A stretch of DNA of 42,666 nucleotides, taken from Lachnospiraceae bacterium (GTDB taxonomy: Bacteria > Bacillota > Clostridia > Lachnospirales > Lachnospiraceae). The notes beneath the pieces are model-generated. The model saw only the letters and a list, made by a program, of their open reading frames with translations. It was not told the origin of the DNA and ran no database searches. Where the stretch lies: NCBI GenBank assembly GCA_024695575.1, contig JAILHY010000043.1, positions 1 through 42,666 on the forward strand, read 5' to 3'. Made by a program: the position numbers and the translations under genes. This document shows, in pieces, positions 7,829 through 15,966 of this stretch. Numbering within the stretch: position 1 is the stretch's first letter; each line of letters begins with the position of its first letter.

Positions 7829-10747
7829 ATGAACAGATCCGGGATTGTATACACAAATGACAACTGTATAGGATGCAACAAATGCATCAAGGTTTGCAGT
7901 GCCATTGGCGCATGTATTTCCAAGGAAGAAAACGGAAAAGCCCGAATCGAAGTTGACGGCAGTAAATGTGTTGCCTGCGGGAGCTGTATAGATGTTTGTG
8001 TACACGGCGCGCGTGAGTTTATCGATGATACCGACAGATTTTTTGAAGATCTTTCTAAGGGAGAGAATATTTCCCTTCTTTTGGCGCCTGCATTTAAAGC
8101 AAATTATCCGGAGGAATATGAGTCTGTCCTTGGCGGACTTAAAGCCCTTGGAGTAAACCGGATCATAAGTGTTTCTTTCGGCGCCGATATCACTACCTGG
8201 GGATATCTTAATTACATTAAAGAGCTGAATTTCATGGGCGGTATCTCTCAGCCCTGTCCTGCACTGGTTTCATATATAGAAAGATATATTCCTTCATTGA
8301 TTCCCAAACTTTTCCCTGTTCAGAGCCCCCTTATGTGCGCGGCGATCTATGCAAGAAAAGAGCTGAATATCACGGATAAGTTTGCTTTTATAAGCCCTTG
8401 TATCGCAAAAAAACTTGAGATCGATGATCCTCATAATGCCGGTCTTGTACAGTATAACGTTACCTTCGACCATTTGATGAAGTATATAAAGATTCACGGT
8501 ATTGAGGGCGGCAGCGCTCACAGTGAGATAGAATACGGCATGGGTTCTTTTTACCCCACTCCCGGCGGTCTTGCTGAGAATGTTAAGTGGTTTCTGGGGG
8601 ATGATGTCTATATTCGTCAGATCGAAGGCGAAAGACATCTTTATCAGTGGCTCCACAGAAACGCGGGGCTTATCAAGAGAAACGAGACACCTTTCGTACT
8701 GATCGATGCCCTTAACTGTTCCAAGGGCTGTATCTGCGGAACGGCAGTGGATCATGACAAATCCCTTACTGATGAAGCTCTCTATGAACTTTTAAAGATC
8801 AGAGAACAGTCAAAGAAAAACGGTGGCGGTACTGCCTGGTCCAGAGATCTTTCTCCGGAGTTAAGACTTGAAGCCTTTAATAAACAATTTGAAGATCTTG
8901 ATCTATTTGATTATCTTCGCGGATATACGGACAGATCCGACGACATTACGGTTTCTTTCCCCATGGAAGATGAGCTTGAAGCTATTTTTGTAAGCATGAA
9001 CAAGCTTACGGAAGAATCAAGAAATATCAACTGTACCTGCTGTGGTTACGACAGCTGTAAGGATATGGCTTATGCCATTTATAACGGTTATAACCACAAA
9101 GAAAACTGCATTTATTTCGAACGCACAATGGTCCGTGAGCTCGAGATCGAGAATGCGGTTGCGGTGGAAGCCAACAAAGCCAAAAGCTCCTTCCTTGCCA
9201 ATATGTCTCATGAGATCCCTACGCCCATTAACGCAGTGCTCGGAATGAATGAGATGATCTTAAGAGAATGCGAAGATGAAAGCATCGTCGCTTACTCGGA
9301 GAGCATTAAGAGCGCGGGACACACACTGCTCGGGCTTGTTAACAACATACTTGATTTTTCAAAGATCGAAGCGGGCAAGATGGAGATCAATCCCGTCGAT
9401 TACGATCTTTCATCCGTTATCAATGATCTTGTAAACATGGTCTATACAAGGGCGGAAGACAAGGGACTTACACTTGCTCTTAACATAGATCAGGGGATCC
9501 CCAAGTGCCTCCACGGCGATGAGATCAGAGTAAAGCAGGTTATCACCAATATATTGACTAATGCAGTCAAATATACTGAAAAGGGTACCGTTACTTTTAA
9601 TCTTTCTTTTGCAAAAGAATCCGATGACGAGATCATGTTAAAGGTAATGGTTGAAGATACGGGTATCGGAATCAAGAAGGAAGACATTCACAAGCTTTTT
9701 GAAAAGTTTGACAGGATAGAAGAGACCAGAAACCGCAATATCGAGGGTACCGGTCTTGGCATGAATATTACTCAGAAACTGCTTGAAATGATGGGTGCAG
9801 ACCTTCAGGTTTCGAGTACCTACGGGGTAGGATCAAGTTTTGCTTTTGACTTAAAACAGAAGGTTACCAAGTGGGAGGAACTGGGCGACTATGAATCTTC
9901 CTACAGGGAGCTTGTTGCCAACAGAGAGATCTACAGGGAGAAGTTTACCGCCCCCGATGCCCATGTCCTTGTTATTGACGATAATCCCATGAACCTTGTG
10001 GTATTTAAGAGCCTTCTTAAGCAAACAAGGGTTAAGGTTGATATTGCCAATGACGGAGATGAAGGTCTTAAGATGACTCATGACAGGAAGTATGACGTTA
10101 TCTTCTTTGACCACATGATGCCCGGTAAGGACGGTATAGAGACCCTTCACGAAATGCGTGGCGAGGGGCGAAATCCCAACGCAAATACTCTTTCCGTGTG
10201 TCTTACCGCAAATGCGGTTTCGGGTGCAAGAGAAGAGTACCTGGCGGCAGGCTTCGATGATTATCTTACCAAGCCCGTAGATCCCGAGAAACTTGAGGAA
10301 ATGCTTGTTTCCATGCTTCCAAAGGAAAAGATTATCAGAGTTAAGGCGAAGAACCCTGCGAAACTTAAGAATATACTTCTTTTTACATATCAGAACAGTG
10401 TAATCGTTAAGGGAATCGAAAAGAAACTTGCTGACTCATATGAGATCTCAATGATAGTGGGAGATCCGGCGGAAGTCGCGAATAAGGCTTCGGAAAACGG
10501 CCTTGTGATCATTTATCTGCCTTCGGAAATTGTTATGGATATTACCAAGCGTGACGCCCTTGAAGCCATGATCAAAGCTTCGAAAGAAAACATGACGGGA
10601 GTCATACTTGTGGGTGAAGCGGACAGTAAAGATGCCCTGATAGAAAAGCTTCCGAGTGCCGGTGAATGCCAGTGGGTCAACAGACCCGTCGACATCGTGC
10701 GACTCACGGAAGCTGTCAAGAGTGAAATGGAATCAGAGTCAGAGTGA
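7829..10747 (+). CDS. Hybrid histidine kinase with sensory [FeFe]-hydrogenase-like input domain
   Basis: The 972-residue protein has a ferredoxin domain with two 4Fe-4S motifs (CIGCNKCIKVC, CVACGSCIDVC; about 10-65). Next is a hydrogenase large-subunit C-terminal domain (about 75-330) with C143, C191, C297 and C301 at the H-cluster ligand places. A further Fe-S module (CTCCGYDSC with a later cysteine, about 395-430), a HisKA/HATPase kinase core (H461 in SHEIPTPINA; N box NILTNAVKYT; DTGIGI; GTGLGM), a receiver domain with D761 (FFDHMMPGKDG and lysine in TKPVD) and a diverged C-terminal domain of about 120 residues follow. It is probably a cytoplasmic H2/redox sensor passing phosphate to its own receiver. 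The proton-relay cysteine next to the first ligand is proline, which argues against a working hydrogenase. It overlaps the convergent DUF2264 gene by 9 bp. Confidence 0.85.
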   Translation: MNRSGIVYTNDNCIGCNKCIKVCSAIGACISKEENGKARIEVDGSKCVACGSCIDVCVHGAREFIDDTDRFFEDLSKGENISLLLAPAFKANYPEEYESVLGGLKALGVNRIISVSFGADITTWGYLNYIKELNFMGGISQPCPALVSYIERYIPSLIPKLFPVQSPLMCAAIYARKELNITDKFAFISPCIAKKLEIDDPHNAGLVQYNVTFDHLMKYIKIHGIEGGSAHSEIEYGMGSFYPTPGGLAENVKWFLGDDVYIRQIEGERHLYQWLHRNAGLIKRNETPFVLIDALNCSKGCICGTAVDHDKSLTDEALYELLKIREQSKKNGGGTAWSRDLSPELRLEAFNKQFEDLDLFDYLRGYTDRSDDITVSFPMEDELEAIFVSMNKLTEESRNINCTCCGYDSCKDMAYAIYNGYNHKENCIYFERTMVRELEIENAVAVEANKAKSSFLANMSHEIPTPINAVLGMNEMILRECEDESIVAYSESIKSAGHTLLGLVNNILDFSKIEAGKMEINPVDYDLSSVINDLVNMVYTRAEDKGLTLALNIDQGIPKCLHGDEIRVKQVITNILTNAVKYTEKGTVTFNLSFAKESDDEIMLKVMVEDTGIGIKKEDIHKLFEKFDRIEETRNRNIEGTGLGMNITQKLLEMMGADLQVSSTYGVGSSFAFDLKQKVTKWEELGDYESSYRELVANREIYREKFTAPDAHVLVIDDNPMNLVVFKSLLKQTRVKVDIANDGDEGLKMTHDRKYDVIFFDHMMPGKDGIETLHEMRGEGRNPNANTLSVCLTANAVSGAREEYLAAGFDDYLTKPVDPEKLEEMLVSMLPKEKIIRVKAKNPAKLKNILLFTYQNSVIVKGIEKKLADSYEISMIVGDPAEVANKASENGLVIIYLPSEIVMDITKRDALEAMIKASKENMTGVILVGEADSKDALIEKLPSAGECQWVNRPVDIVRLTEAVKSEMESESE

Positions 10748-12823
10748 CATATTGCCTTCCATTCCGGCGTAGTCTACGGTAACACTGCGGCCGGATTTAA
10801 GTTCAATGGTGATGGGACCGTATGCACCGGTTGAATCATGGTCTTCGTAAGTGATCTTCTTTACGGGGAAGAGCTCATCCTCGGTGAAATCCTTATCATC
10901 GGTACGGGTTATAACCTGGGAGATCATGATATAGGGTTCTTTGGCATCATAGAGATTCATTTGTTTGCTGTATGCAAAAAGAACGATGGAATCACGAGAG
11001 TCGGGATTGGTTTCCCGGCTCTTTGTTATGTGGAGATCATCAAAGCCTGCGATCACTGTCATAGCAAGGGATATCTTAGCTCCTGTGTGGTCGTGGCCCT
11101 TAAGGATGATTGCCTTTTGACCGTCCTTTGAAACTTCGGTGACAACAGTGTCATTATCGGGAAAGCCGTAGGAACCAAGGGTGATGGATACAGGCTTTCT
11201 GTAAAGGCGGAGCTTGTCCACACGAAGGATACCAAGGGACATGGCGATATCAGCCGCGTTAACCGCCTGGTTCCAGTGATTCTCCGTACTCATGTCAAAA
11301 TCGAAAAAGAATCTTCTGTAGAGGACCGCATCCCTATAGCCACAGTAAAGATTGACATTGGGATAAAGGATCCGTCCCGTAGTGATATCCTTGATGGTAT
11401 ATTGCTCGCTTTCAACTTCACCGGGTCCAAAGACTTCCGCGGCAGCAAGGGGAGTAGCTTCCCAGGGAAACTTAGAGTTGTAGGAAAGTTTTCCGTAGTT
11501 CCACATGCCGTGTATATCGGATTTATCCTTGCGGATTTTGGAGGTTCTCAGTATGGTCTCACCGTTTCCTGCGTGATTTGACACAAGGATACCGGGACCG
11601 GAAAGTGAAGTTTCCTTAACCGCATTTTCGGCTAATTCATCCCATATACCGTTTTCTTCTTTCTCGGTCCAGAAGGGATGATCGGCAGGAAAGTGCAGGC
11701 AAAGGAAGGCTTTACCGAACCAGTAAGGAGACTCGGCGCAGGAATAGCCCTGTACAAGAGGTGTAAACTGTCCGTAGAAACCAAGATTCGGAACGCCCTT
11801 ATCGGAAAGAAAGTCATCTCTTGTAATGAACTGAAGCAAAGAACCGGAGGCGATACGTCTTGCAAGTCCGGGCTTTACGGCAGATTTATGCAAAAGAAGG
11901 TTCCCGTCAAAGGCGGAAGTTGCCGCAAATCTGTATATGCAGGAACGTCCCCACATATCGGTAAACCCGTCCTTATCAAAGAAACGGGGATAGTTATCCA
12001 TAAGGCTGTTGGAATTAGCTTCAAACCGGGCGGCGATATAGGGAAGATTATCGTAACCGTACCAGAGATTCCATATGGGTGCATAGAGACTGAATGCCCA
12101 GCAGGAATAGTAGTCAAAGCACTGACCGTCCCTATACCAGCCGTCCCCTGCGTAGTAGGCAAGGACAGCCTGAGCGTGATCCGTCATTATATCGTGATCG
12201 ATGCTGTAACCGTGCATATTAAGGAAAGCAAGGTCCAGCATGTTAAAGAAACGCCAGTTTTGAGGAACCGTGGGAGCACAGGCAAACCCGTTAAGAAATT
12301 CCGCGATCCGGTCCTTTTCATTTGCGCAATAGGCCTCCCAGATTTCTTTTTCCGCAAGCCACAGGCCAATGACCAAAGCGCAGGTCTCTACGGTCTGCTG
12401 ATAGCAGCGGGTGGGATCATCGGAGCCTGTAAGTCTGGTGAGGCTTTCGTAGCTTCCAACAAAGTACTCATCCTTGGGATCGATGACTCTAAGAATATGG
12501 TGGCTGTAGTAATCCCGCAGGTTAATCCCGTTAATGGTAAGCTCGGGGCGCTCGTGGATTAATGGAGCCGCGATAAAGAAAGTGCGGGTAAGACCCTCGA
12601 AGATCTCTGCAAGCTGCTGCTGCCTTAAGTTTTCGGGGGTATCGTTAAGATGAGGATACGTAACCTGAGTCTCGGTTCTGGGTAAAACAACCGGGTCTTC
12701 GAAATCCTTTATATTATTGAATACACCTTCGAGGATATAGATGCCAGCCTCGATCCAGGAATCCCGGGTTAAGCCGGTATACGGGGAAAGGGTGTGATCT
12801 AATGACTTGGATTTAAAGTTCAT
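10739..12823 (-). CDS. DUF2264 domain protein, probable carbohydrate-active enzyme
   Basis: The 694-residue protein matches what I know of DUF2264: an all-helical N-terminal half (opening DHTLSPYTGLTRDSWIEAG, then DPKDEYFVGSYESL and YYAGDGWYRDGQCFDYYSCWAF) resembling an (alpha/alpha)6 barrel, and a beta-rich C-terminal part. Function is not firmly known to me; I recall, unverified, that part of this family overlaps CAZy family GH154 (beta-glucuronidase), which would fit the GH88 gene upstream. No signal peptide is seen, so it is cytoplasmic. The ATG at 12823 is preferred over an in-frame GTG two codons upstream because AGGAG sits five bases before the ATG and overlaps the GTG. It converges with the histidine kinase gene. 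Confidence 0.75.
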   Translation of the reverse strand: MNFKSKSLDHTLSPYTGLTRDSWIEAGIYILEGVFNNIKDFEDPVVLPRTETQVTYPHLNDTPENLRQQQLAEIFEGLTRTFFIAAPLIHERPELTINGINLRDYYSHHILRVIDPKDEYFVGSYESLTRLTGSDDPTRCYQQTVETCALVIGLWLAEKEIWEAYCANEKDRIAEFLNGFACAPTVPQNWRFFNMLDLAFLNMHGYSIDHDIMTDHAQAVLAYYAGDGWYRDGQCFDYYSCWAFSLYAPIWNLWYGYDNLPYIAARFEANSNSLMDNYPRFFDKDGFTDMWGRSCIYRFAATSAFDGNLLLHKSAVKPGLARRIASGSLLQFITRDDFLSDKGVPNLGFYGQFTPLVQGYSCAESPYWFGKAFLCLHFPADHPFWTEKEENGIWDELAENAVKETSLSGPGILVSNHAGNGETILRTSKIRKDKSDIHGMWNYGKLSYNSKFPWEATPLAAAEVFGPGEVESEQYTIKDITTGRILYPNVNLYCGYRDAVLYRRFFFDFDMSTENHWNQAVNAADIAMSLGILRVDKLRLYRKPVSITLGSYGFPDNDTVVTEVSKDGQKAIILKGHDHTGAKISLAMTVIAGFDDLHITKSRETNPDSRDSIVLFAYSKQMNLYDAKEPYIMISQVITRTDDKDFTEDELFPVKKITYEDHDSTGAYGPITIELKSGRSVTVDYAGMEGNMSL

Positions 12824-12860
12824 AAGCACTCCTTTTTTTATTGTTTCTTTGTTTCAATGT

Positions 12861-13324
12861 TGAATGTGACGCTTCCGAAACAGCAAAAAGCACTTTCTCA
12901 CTTGAGTGGCCTGCCACCTCCGAGAAGTGGTGCATTTTCTCTCCGGTTCGGCCAAATCGTTCGAAAGTGTTTTGCTGCTTTCGTACGCTGTGCATTGGAA
13001 AACGTAAGCAGACTCGGAAACAAGAGTCATTCCGAGACTTTACGCAGTGATCGTATGACACACCGCTTTGCGGTGCGTCAGGCCGAGTGCCGCTTGAACG
13101 GGCTTAATTATGTCAGTCTGTAGAATGATTCTGGCGTAGCAGGACGCTTCCCTCAAGCGCCGGGATGGCTGTCTGCCTGTCCAGGCAGACATACGCCGCT
13201 ACACGAGGCCCTGTCGCTGTCGAAGACTGCAACCCGAAGGGCGAGAGCGGGTCGAGGAAGGACTGCTTGTTTTCGAGGATGCGTTCGGGAAGCAATGACT
13301 TTTTTGCAGTTCGTGTGAGCGTAT
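12861..13324. repeat. Mosaic intergenic repeat, copy A (464 bp)
   Basis: Copy A begins with TGAATGTGACGCTTCCGAAA and ends with TTTTTGCAGTTCGTGTGAGC then GTAT. The same two ends bound copy B at 20802-21183. The ends are imperfect inverted repeats (ACGCT..CGAA.C.GCAAAAAG read inward from both sides). Inside it, 12868-12992 forms its own inverted-repeat unit (GAAACAGCAAAAAGCACTTT against the complement of AAAGTGTTTTGCTGCTTTCG), which is also related to copy C. The 21 bp at 13264-13284 is present in inverted orientation in copy B at 20847-20867. It fills the 522 bp gap between the DUF2264 and GH88 genes. I see no credible coding sequence in it; the short ORFs present have composition like the repeat itself. 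Confidence 0.8.
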
Positions 13325-13345
13325 TATTAAACTATGACATCCATT

Positions 13346-14521
13346 TCACTTCCAGATGTTGAATTCACTTCCATGTAGCTTAAATATCGCTTCCATGAAG
13401 AAGTAATCCCCGTATATGATCGATATATGCTGCTGACCGTTATGATAAGCACTTGAACAGTGTGTAAGCAGATTGTCATGCTCATCGTCAAGATCAAGCC
13501 TGTTTTCGGCAAGAGCTTTAATAAGACGGAGCGCAGCGGCCTCGTAGTTTTCAGGCTTTTCTGCAAAGTTTTCTTTTACACGGCTCGTTTTAAGCGCTTC
13601 AGACAATGTTATGAGTCCGCAGGCTGCGATGGCGGCAGCGGTGGAGTCTTCGTATGCGGGCTCTTCCGGCTGTTTAAAGTCTATGGGAATAAGGCCTGAT
13701 TCAGGGATGTTCATGATAAAGTAATCCGCAACCTTTTTGGATGCAAGGAGATATCTTTCCTCACCGGTATAAAGGTAGCTCAATACAAAGCCGTAAAGCG
13801 CCCAGGCCTGGCCTCTTGTCCATGAAGAACCTACGCCGTAGCCCTGTCCGCCGAAACTTTCGACATATTTGCCTGTTTCGGGATTGATGGATACGATGTG
13901 ATTAACGGAACCGTCGGCACGAAGGAAATTGTTGATGGCCATGTCCGCGTGTTTCATTGCAACATTTTTAAACCGGGGATCTCCCGATTCGATAGATGCC
14001 CAGTAAAGTAAGGGCAGGTTCATGAGGCAGTCAATTATGCACCAGCCTGCGTTGGAACCCTTGGAGTGTTCCCTGCCGATACCGTCGTTCCAGGCGCGAA
14101 TAAAGTTACCTGCGGGATTGAAGCGGCCCGCAAGAATGGTAGCCGCATGAATACCGCGACGTCTGCCTGTCTCGGAGCCTGTGATCCTGTAATCCGCTAT
14201 GTCAGTGGGCATCCAAAGAAAGCCCATATCGTGATCCAGCTGATAGAAATTAAAGAAGCAGACGGAGAGTTTGTCTGCCAGGCGCTGTGCTTTCTGGGCG
14301 TACTTAAAGTCGTGGGTTTCCTTGTACATAAGCCAGAGCATGCCGCCGTAAAATCCGTTGGTCCACCAGTTGATGTCCCTGTCTGAGGATTTGTCATCAA
14401 AGTGTCCCTCTGCATCCGTGGTATAGGGGATCTTGTCGCCGATCCTGCTTGCAACCAAAGCTTCCTTGGCAACGATATCCCTGTATATCTCGTCGATTAA
14501 TACTTTGTCTTTCTGTTCCAT
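13346..14521 (-). CDS. Unsaturated glucuronyl hydrolase, glycoside hydrolase family 88
   Basis: The 391-residue (alpha/alpha)6-barrel protein shows GH88 landmarks in order: INWWTNGFYGGMLWLMY near residue 52, DHDMGFLW with D98, CIIDCLMNLPLLYWAS with D164, HADMAINNFLRADGSVNH, and GSSWTRGQAWALYGF. D98 and D164 correspond to the two catalytic aspartates of Bacillus UGL. It should hydrate and release the 4,5-unsaturated uronic acid from the non-reducing end of oligosaccharides made by polysaccharide lyases. No signal peptide, so cytoplasmic. The ATG at 14521 (MEQKDK) is chosen over an upstream in-frame TTG because AAGGGG lies at the right distance. GH105 is a related alternative, but the length and motifs fit GH88 better. 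Confidence 0.85.
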   Translation of the reverse strand: MEQKDKVLIDEIYRDIVAKEALVASRIGDKIPYTTDAEGHFDDKSSDRDINWWTNGFYGGMLWLMYKETHDFKYAQKAQRLADKLSVCFFNFYQLDHDMGFLWMPTDIADYRITGSETGRRRGIHAATILAGRFNPAGNFIRAWNDGIGREHSKGSNAGWCIIDCLMNLPLLYWASIESGDPRFKNVAMKHADMAINNFLRADGSVNHIVSINPETGKYVESFGGQGYGVGSSWTRGQAWALYGFVLSYLYTGEERYLLASKKVADYFIMNIPESGLIPIDFKQPEEPAYEDSTAAAIAACGLITLSEALKTSRVKENFAEKPENYEAAALRLIKALAENRLDLDDEHDNLLTHCSSAYHNGQQHISIIYGDYFFMEAIFKLHGSEFNIWK

Positions 14522-14605
14522 TCTTTTCCCCTTCAAATATACATGATTTGCATATCTTACAGAATTGTTATAACATAGTTTTGTGTGAAAAGGGAAGGTG
14601 ATTTT
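14522..14605. promoter_or_regulatory. Divergent promoter region between GH88 and MATE genes
   Basis: Rightward, TTTGCA (14547-14552) and TATAAC (14569-14574) with a 16 bp spacer could serve the MATE gene. Leftward, TTCTGT and TATATT (complement of about 14536-14541) with about 17 bp between could serve the GH88 gene. Neither is a strong consensus match, so both are tentative. Confidence 0.35.
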
Positions 14606-15955
14606 ATGTTTAAAAGATATGACAGACAGCTGATTCGTAACACGGTCAATATGGCATGGCCGGTGGTTATAGAATCTTTTTTTACCGCCTTTGTGGGTCT
14701 TGTTGATTCATACATGGTAAGCGGCATGGGCCCTGAAGCCATGGCGGCTGTAGGCCTTACCACTCAGCCCAAATTCATGGGACTTTCTTTTTATTTTGCC
14801 CTGAATGTGGCGGTTTCCGCTCTGGTAGCAAGAAGAAGGGGCGAGAACAGAAAGGATGACGCAAACAGCATTCTTTTAAGTGCCCTCGGAATGGTCCTTG
14901 GGACGGTGGTTGTGTTCTCTGCGCTGTTTGTGGCCTTCGCAAGCCCCATCATTACGTTCTGCGGGTCCAACCCGGAAACGCATGATCTGGCAGTTCAGTA
15001 TTTCAGGATCATCATGGGTGGAATGATCTTTAACTGTATTTCCATGGCGATCAACTCAGCTCAGCGCGGCGCCGGAAATACAAGGATCACCATGCGTACC
15101 AACGTAACCAGCAATATCGTGAACGTTATATTTAACTATCTTCTTATAAACGGTCATCTTGGCTTTCCCAAGCTCGAAGTCCGGGGCGCAGCCATCGCAA
15201 CCGTCCTTGGTACCGTTGTTGCCTGCGGAATGAGCATTTATTCCGTAATGGACAAAGAATGTTTTGTAAGTTTTCCTTATATCGTAATGAACAGGATCAG
15301 GCCTTCACTTACGGCATTTAAGTCAATCGTCAAGGTTGGCTACAGCGTTTTCTTTGAGCAGATCCTCATGCGTGTCGGATTCATGCTTACCGCCATTATG
15401 GCAGCCAAGCAGGGTACCGCGGAAATGGCTGCCCATCAGGTTGGAATGAATATAATGGGTCTTTCTTTTTCCTTCGGAGATGGTCTTCAGGCCACAGCAG
15501 TTGCCCTCATTGGCCGAAGCCTCGGGGAAAAGAACAAGGACCTGGCCAAAGAATACGGTCGCACCTGCCGGATGCTTGGAGGAGTCATTTCCGTTGTGCT
15601 CCTGTTTGTATATTTCTTCGGTGCAAGGCCTATGATGCGTGCTTTCTTTAAAGAAGAATATATTGTTGACATAGGCGTATCCATCATGAGAGTTGTGATG
15701 TTCGTCGTGCTTTTCCAGATAGCTCAGGTTATCTACATGGGATGTCTTCGCGGCGCGGGAGATACGCTCTATACGGCCATTGCTTCCATAATCGGTGTAA
15801 CGATTGTTCGTACCGGCGTTTCATATCTTGGCGGTTATATCCTGGGATTCGGGATCGTTGGTATCTGGTCCGGTGTCCTTGCAGATCAGGTGGCCCGTTT
15901 CGTCCTTGCAGGGATCAGATTCCGTCAGGGTAAGTGGGTTGAGATCAAGATTTAG
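14606..15955 (+). CDS. MATE family multidrug/cation efflux transporter
   Basis: The 449-residue polytopic membrane protein has about twelve hydrophobic segments in two similar halves, the usual MATE layout. Family features include NMAWPVVIESFFTAFVGLVDS at the start of the first helix, RGAGNTRITMRTNVTSNIVNVIFNY split around the loop after helix 4, and KVGYSVFFEQILMRVGFM opening the second half. It should export drugs or metabolites in exchange for Na+ or H+. The ATG at 14606 follows GGGAAGGTGA at good spacing; an in-frame GTG 21 bases upstream has no such site. The SbcD-like gene starts 11 bp after its stop, so they are probably co-transcribed. Substrate cannot be predicted. Confidence 0.9.
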   Translation: MFKRYDRQLIRNTVNMAWPVVIESFFTAFVGLVDSYMVSGMGPEAMAAVGLTTQPKFMGLSFYFALNVAVSALVARRRGENRKDDANSILLSALGMVLGTVVVFSALFVAFASPIITFCGSNPETHDLAVQYFRIIMGGMIFNCISMAINSAQRGAGNTRITMRTNVTSNIVNVIFNYLLINGHLGFPKLEVRGAAIATVLGTVVACGMSIYSVMDKECFVSFPYIVMNRIRPSLTAFKSIVKVGYSVFFEQILMRVGFMLTAIMAAKQGTAEMAAHQVGMNIMGLSFSFGDGLQATAVALIGRSLGEKNKDLAKEYGRTCRMLGGVISVVLLFVYFFGARPMMRAFFKEEYIVDIGVSIMRVVMFVVLFQIAQVIYMGCLRGAGDTLYTAIASIIGVTIVRTGVSYLGGYILGFGIVGIWSGVLADQVARFVLAGIRFRQGKWVEIKI

Positions 15956-15966
15956 GAGATTGATAT

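Noticed and set aside
12813-13295. Short ORFs on both strands within repeat copy A
   Set aside because: They are 60-88 codons, overlap each other on both strands, follow the inverted-repeat structure, and lack ribosome sites.
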